64,000 nucleotides of DNA. Source: Chionoecetes opilio. Its lineage: Eukaryota; Arthropoda; Malacostraca; Decapoda; Majidae. Shown one piece after another: positions 58,860 through 64,000 of this stretch; within the stretch, counting starts at the first letter, position 1, and the number at the start of each line of letters is the position of its first letter. The notes beneath the pieces were generated by a model, which did no database searches, had not been told where the DNA came from, and was given only the letters and a program-made list of their open reading frames with translations. The translations under genes and the position numbers were made by a program. The stretch is taken from assembly GCA_016584305.1 (NCBI GenBank), contig JACEEZ010011708.1, positions 1-64,000 on the forward strand, given 5' to 3'.

Positions 58860-59010
58860 GGGCTGGTGGTGGGGGAGGGGAACGAGGGGAATAGAGGGGA
58901 AGGGGTGAGGGTGACAGGGAGGGAGGGGAGGGGAAGGGGTGACGGGTGACGGGGGGAAAGGGTGAGAGGAATAGAGGGGAAGGGTGAGGGTGAGGGGAGA
59001 GGTGTGAGGG
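58860..59010. repeat. G-rich minisatellite
   Basis: Irregular GGGGAAGGGGTGACGGGTGA-like words. Several GGG/GGGG runs on one strand could form G-quadruplexes. Confidence 0.8.
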
Positions 59011-59149
59011 AACAGTTTACATCATGTGAGGATTTCAAGCAAACATTATTGTCACAGTTTCCTTAAATAAGAGATTCATTGTTTTCTTTGGTATTTGTGA
59101 TAATTTCAAAGCTTTCTATATTCTGTAATTGTAAATGTATGTAGTCCTA

Positions 59150-59152
<3 letters not shown>

Positions 59153-59207
<55 letters not shown>

Positions 59208-59320
59208 GGTGCATGTGTGTGTTGTGGTGCATGTGTGTGTGTGTGTGTGTGTGCTGCGGTACATGTGTGTGTGTGTGTGGTGTGTGTGTGTGTGCTGTGG
59301 TACATGTGTGTGTGTGTGAC
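59153..59320. repeat. (TG)n microsatellite
   Basis: Long TG runs interrupted by CTGTGGTGCA words. The His/Thr and Cys/Val frames across it are artefacts of the repeat. Confidence 0.95.
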
Positions 59321-59559
59321 ATTGAAAATCACCTTAAGTAACAAGATATGCATATTTGACGTACCAACCAACAGTATGTAATTGAGTATTCATATCAACA
59401 TTATTTCCTTTTTTTTGGCAACTATGTATATCACAGAAAAAAGCGATCGATTTTAGGGGTTAAAGTGACTGGTAGTAATTCATAAATCCTTTGACCTTAT
59501 GACTCCTCACGCCTAAAGGGAGTCGATTCCAAGGCTTGACACACTTCAATACCTAGAAG

Positions 59560-59830
59560 AGGAATATAAGAGTAGAGAAGAGGGTTGGATGGAGATAAAA
59601 GCAGATGATGGAGAATGGAGTCACTTAGAGAAGAGGAATATAAGAGTAAAGAGGGTAGGATGAAGAAATAAAACCAGATGTTGGAGTATATATATAGTCA
59701 GCTAGAGAAGAGGAATCTAAGAGTAAAGAAGAGGATAGGAAGAAAGATGAATGAAGATGATGGGATGCAGAGATAAAATCAGATAATGGAGAATATAGTC
59801 ACTTACCGTAGAGAAGAGGGAGTATAGTAT
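59560..59830 (+). repeat. Tandem repeat of about 70-100 bp, three to four units
   Basis: Units open with AGAGAAGAGGAATATAAGAG and contain AGATAAAANCAGATGATGGA and TATAGTCACTTA. Unit length varies. Confidence 0.8.
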
Positions 59831-59937
59831 TCGTGGAGATGATGGAGGAATGGTTAGCAGATTGAAATGGTTGGTACAGGGAGGTAGATGGAGGGAAGGA
59901 GGAAAGGGAGATGGGGGATATCACAACTTTATCAACA

Positions 59938-60154
59938 TTAACCCTTTGAGGCCCAGAACGTAATTTCCATTGTAATTTGGCTACCATTATACGATTTTTA
60001 GTTAATATTAGCAATGTTTTATAGATATGACCTGTTACTATCCTTGTCGACTAATTAATTTGGGATATAGGCTACAGTTACTTTTTGTAATTTTATGGCT
60101 CGACAACAGACTTTTTTTTATAGCAAAGGAAAGATCTGGGCGTGAAGGGGTTAA
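59938..60154 (+). mobile_element. TTAACCCCTT MITE (GGCCCAGA type), intact
   Basis: It opens TTAACCCTTTGAGGCCCAGA and closes AGATCTGGGCGTGAAGGGGT TAA, with TTAA at both ends. It is about 217 bp and the reference copy for the family in this window. 60155-60411 shows no gene. Confidence 0.85.
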
Positions 60155-60411
60155 TGAGTCACTGTATCGTCACCACACACGCCACACAGGAACGTCTATA
60201 CCTGAAGTAAAAAAATACAGACTTGTTAAATAATCATTGACCTTTTTTCAAGTTTAGAATCAAACACACACCACCACAGAATATCACCATTATTATCATT
60301 GTTATTATTTCACACTGGAGTTCATTTGAGAGAAGACAGATCACACTGGTTATGTATATATATAGAGAGAGAAAGAGTGAGAGAAGTATGCTTGTATAAT
60401 TGATGTATGCA

Positions 60412-60421
60412 TTTTATATAT

Positions 60422-60472
<51 letters not shown>

Positions 60473-60500
60473 TAAAATATATATAAAATATAATATATAA
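60412..60500. repeat. (TA)n island
   Basis: TA repeats flanking the outer end of the LTR, likely the insertion target. Confidence 0.9.
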
Positions 60501-60504
60501 TTTA

Positions 60505-61035
60505 CGTCCCCCGTAATTTAAACCAAAGACAGTTCACACTGGTCTGAGTTCGGCGGGGGCCTGGTGGTCCGAGGACTACTTACTAAAAACGGTCAGAGCA
60601 CTGGCGAGAAAAAGAGCGTCTCCTTTAACCATTTATTTCCACATGGTACTTGAGAAGGCACACACAGTTACAGGAGGGGAGTGTATACACTTATCTTCAC
60701 ACACAAGCACACGCTCCAAGCATTCCAGGGAAACAGGCGTAGAGGGTGAGGACGGGAGAGCAGTTCCATGCGTTACCAACGACTCCAGGCGACTGCTCCT
60801 CTGTCCTTTTCGCGCGCGGCGCGCATTGCCAGACCTCTCCACCCTCTCTCACTCCTGCCTCTCGCCACCCAGAATATACCCCACATACACGATACATGAT
60901 TACAGTATTTACAATCGTAACACAAACCCTCCTTTACAACACAAGACGTCTCGTCTGTAACAAAAAAACATTTTCTACAACAGCAAATAATATCAAAAAC
61001 TGAACATAACAAAAACTCAGGCTGATATGAAACTT
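60505..61035 (-). mobile_element. Probable 3' LTR of the Ty3/gypsy element
   Basis: It lies directly after the pol stop and a purine tract (minus strand AGAGGAAAAGGG at 61038-61049, a plausible polypurine tract). In minus orientation it has a GGGGTATATTC TATA-like box (about 60875-60885) and AATAAA (60632-60637), in the U3-R order expected. It ends near GGGGGACGTAA before (TA)n. The 5' LTR is outside the window, so the exact ends cannot be fixed. Confidence 0.5.
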
Positions 61036-61049
61036 AATACCCTTTTCCT

Positions 61050-64000
61050 CTACACGCTATCCATAACGTAATCTCCTTGCCAGCAGGGAGGTCGGCGTGT
61101 ACGTTTTGAGGGAGCCAGAGACCAGTCTCCTGTCTCCACGCCAACCAACGAGACGTACTCGTCCCTGTCACGCGCCACTGCTTCTGCCGCAGATGGCTCG
61201 CCTTGACTCGTGGGGTCTCTTTCTTCCCTTTCCTCCTCCTCCCCCCTCTTCTTCCTCAACCATTCGACCCACTCCACGTGAATACGCCTTCGTCCGCATA
61301 TTTATACAAGCGGTCGACATGTACCACACGCATCCATTTTCCTGTCCCGGGACTGATGCGGTATGTCAAAAAATCAGACGGGGACCTCCACCACAGTATA
61401 TGGTCCCTCCCAAGGGCTTTGCAACTTGGGGGGACAAGCCCTGTTTTCTACGGGGGTTTATAGACCCAAACCACTTTGTCCCCCGGAAGGTATGAGCTTC
61501 ACGCACACGCTTTTGGTACCTTCGCCCACATCGAATGTCCCGCGGCTCGCAGCCGTTTACTCACTCTCTCGCGAGTATTGTCTAAACGCAGCTGCAGCGC
61601 CCACGGCGTATTCTGTCTCCACTGTCGGCAGTTCCTCATCTGGTGGTCGTCCTGTTGCCAGATCCACGGGTAGACGCATTTCTCTGCCAAACATGAGTCG
61701 CGCTGGGCGTGTAACCCGTAGCTTCGTGTTGAGCAGAGCGGTAAGCCATCAGTAGTAAGGTAACCGCACATCCCAGTCTTGTTGGTCTGCCTCGCAATAC
61801 TTAGCCAGTTCTCCGGCGAGGGTACGGTTGAACCTCTCCACCATTCCGTCACTTTGCGGCCTCAGGGGCTTTAAGTCCGAGTCTTATGAATGCCCAAACA
61901 GCTCACAGCACTCACGGAAGACTCGGGACTCAAACTCACGCCCTTGGTCTGAGTTTAGCTTACCGGGAACCCCAATCGGGTAAAGCACTGGAAAACCCAA
62001 ACACTCCTGCCACCGTCTTTGCCTCATGGTTCTGGGAGGGCATAACCCTCGGGCCACTTAGTAAAATAGTCCATCAGGACACAGATGAACCTATTGCCCC
62101 GAGGGGTGCGCGGGAAGGGGGCCCGCGATGTCCACCGCCCTTCCCCAATGGGTGCTCCTGCTCGGTATAGCTGAAGGGGCGCCCGCGTCCTTTGGGCGGG
62201 ACCTTCTTAGCGGCACAGGTGTAACAGGTGCGACACCACTCTATAAACATCACGCCGCAGGCCATCCAGTAGAAGCGCTGACGGAGGCGGCCATAACGTC
62301 TTCTTAACGCCTTGGGGGGCCAACTGGGTGGTCCCGCATGCACCTCTGCACCAATTCTTCACGCAAGGCGTGCGGTACCACCGTCACCCATCTACTCTCC
62401 TCCTTACCAGCTTCCACCCAGCGCCTCTGAAACCCACTCCCTCGTCGAGTCGTAATACCGCCCACTGCTCCACGAGACACTTGGTGGCTGGACTTTCCGG
62501 TGAACCTCTTCCCACTGCGGCCTTCTTTTTCCCAATTCCATCCAGGCGAAACTACGGGAGCGAGGTCAGGATCCTCACGCTGTGTTTTTCCTCCAGCGAT
62601 TCTGCCCCTCGTCAGCCTCAGTTTTGCACGGTAACCGCCTACACACTGTGTCAGCCTCCCCCCGGCTACAGTGCGTGCAGCCAGGCTCGCACGGGCGGCG
62701 ACTGAGACTGTCAGCGTTGTTATGAATTCTTCCCGGCCGGTGTTCCACACGGTAGTTATACGCTCTATAGGGCCCAACCACCGTGCTAGCTCCCCCTCGG
62801 TTCCTTCAGTGTCTTTAACCAGCGAAGGGCTGCGTGATCCGTCCTGACGGCGAACTCTGCCCCATACAAAGTAGTGGTGGAAGTGACACAGCTCCTCACT
62901 ACTGCCAGCAAACTCCTTCCTTGTCACACAGTATTTGCGTTCTGGCTTGCTAAACTTGGCACTGAAGTAAGCCACCACATTTTTTTGTCCATCCTTAACC
63001 TGTGATAGGACGGCACCGATACCCTCAGCGCTGGCGTCAGTGTCGAGCAGATATGGGAGACTAGGGTCGGGGTAAGGCAAAAACAGGAGCCTCCACCATG
63101 GCCTTCTTCAGGTTCTCAAAGGCCTGCTGACACGCCTCATCCAGTGGAAGTGTGCTCCCTTCCTGGTGAGTTGGTGGAGCGCAGCGGCGATGGTCGAGAA
63201 TCCCTGCACGAACCGTCGATAGTACGTACAACAGGCCGAGGAAACTTCTCAGCCCCGCCACACGGTGGCACCGGCCAGTCCTCCACGGCCGCCACTTTCT
63301 CCGGATCCGTGCGCCCCTCCATTTCTCCCCACAAAGTGACCCAGGAAAGGAACCTCTCGCGGGAAGAAAGTGCACTTTTTGGGGCTAAGTTTCCCAGGTT
63401 TGCTTTCCTCAGGCGGCCTAACACCTCCTCCAGCCTCTCGAGCTCCTCCTTGAAGGTGCCTCCGACGGACCAGCACATCGTCGGGTGCATGGGGCAGCCC
63501 TCCACTTTTAGCCCCTCGATTTACCCTCTCCATCAGCCGCTCGAAACACCCTGGAGCATTACAGAGGGCCCAAGGGCATCACGTTGAAGTGCCGTAGCCC
63601 TTGCCCGAAGGTAAATGGCCGTCTTCTTCTTGTCCTCCTCCACCATCTCCACCTGATGATAACCCGACTCAGGTCGCGAGTGGAGAACCATGCACCCTTC
63701 AGTGCATTTCCAGCGTGTTCGTCTATCCTGGGCAGGGGGTAAGAGTCCTTGACGGTCACCTGGTGAGTGCCCGGTAGTCCACCAAAAACCGTTTAGAAAA
63801 CCATCCTTCTTGGTGACAAGGACGACCGGGGACGACCAGGGGCTGTCAGACCCTCGATCAGCCCCAGAGTAGCCATCTCGTTGACAGCTCGCTGCATCTC
63901 TTCCCGCTTGGCTGGAGCTACTCGGCGTGGCGGCTGCTTGATCGGTCGGCGGGCCCCCGTGTCGATGGTGTGCCTCACATGGACGTGCGACCCAAATCCA
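61050..64000 (-). pseudogene. Ty3/gypsy pol (reverse transcriptase, RNase H, integrase), partial
   Basis: Domains run in gypsy order on the minus strand. RT: IKQPPRRVAPAKREEM, then VLVTKKDG, VDYRA, SYPLPRID, LS.GYHQVEM (63990-63640), and a damaged LDDVLV with FKEELERLEEV (63500-63400). RNase H: YLLDTDASAEGIGAVLSQV and RKYCVTRKEF (63060-62915). Integrase: a zinc finger ending WCRTCYTCAAKKVPPK (62240-62190), a core with VLYPIGVPGKLNSDQGREFE (about 62000-61925), and an SDGMVERFNRTLAGELA block (61860-61800). A charged C-terminus follows (RKKRGEEEEREERD) and a TAG at 61050-61052. Gag, protease and the first part of RT lie beyond the window. Numerous frameshifts make it non-functional as read. The closest lineage within Ty3/gypsy cannot be settled by eye. 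Confidence 0.85.

Noticed and set aside
58737..58949. Short open frame MYKEMMLRGSNVHFYIPEAA
   Set aside because: No recognisable domain, partly in the G-rich minisatellite, no supporting signals.
59135..59381. Cys/Val and His/Thr open frames
   Set aside because: Pure products of the (TG)n microsatellite.
62074..63587. Plus-strand frames across the gypsy region
   Set aside because: They are antisense shadows. The minus strand carries the ordered RT, RNase H and integrase motifs.

Overview
The window reads as a piece of a repeat-saturated invertebrate genome, most likely an arthropod and plausibly a decapod crustacean. This rests on very abundant (TA)n, (TG)n and (TTA)n microsatellites, many foldback elements and MITEs, tRNA-derived SINEs, RTE, CR1 and Ty3/gypsy retroelements, and an intronless C2H2 zinc-finger gene. 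There is no bacterial, organellar or free viral gene. Nearly every coding segment carries single-base frameshifts, and part of the window (about 1135-7490) is a badly smeared consensus, so long-read assembly error is a constant caveat.

Layout. (1) 1-38703 is organised as one very large inverted duplication with its axis near 19.1 kb. The inner arms (8757-18314 and 19959-29395) mirror each other over about 9.5 kb each. They share mirrored MITEs, a mirrored tRNA-SINE and a mirrored 34-bp satellite of roughly 80 units. The outer arms (1-155 plus 1911-3930, against 35167-37704 plus 38551-38703) are also mirrored but carry different mobile elements. A 620-bp TTAA-flanked element is present at 36428-37047 and absent, with an intact empty site, at 2627-2630. 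The axis (18315-19958) holds a hAT-like terminal pair and a CR1-type reverse-transcriptase fragment. (2) Between inner and outer arms, (TA)n islands have received different elements on each side. The left has a 2.9-kb TIR element (4027-6929) and a Helitron-like element (7804-8504). The right has pogo-like MITEs (30356-31105 and 31428-35031), the second interrupted by a 2.8-kb CACTG-terminated element (31444-34270) that encodes a decayed, unnamed transposon protein family.

(3) 38.7-45.6 kb holds foldback elements, a TTAA MITE, a CR1 3' end, a 315-bp dispersed repeat with a satellite-like unit in it, and the end of a non-LTR element split by a foldback element. (4) 45.6-49.9 kb is the one locus that looks like a host gene: a minus-strand intronless C2H2 gene of about 28 near-identical fingers, with a minisatellite and a poly(A) signal in its apparent 3' UTR and another minisatellite upstream. 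(5) 50-58 kb carries a nearly complete RTE element with a (TGAT)n tail, a foldback element whose arms are made of a 22-bp tandem repeat, and a second truncated non-LTR element. (6) 58-64 kb ends in microsatellites, a complete TTAA MITE, and the 3' half of a Ty3/gypsy element on the minus strand with its LTR, running off the window edge.

Nothing here works as an operon or pathway. The biology is that of mobile elements nesting in one another, a large palindrome, and a zinc-finger gene whose array and flanks are themselves tandem repeats.
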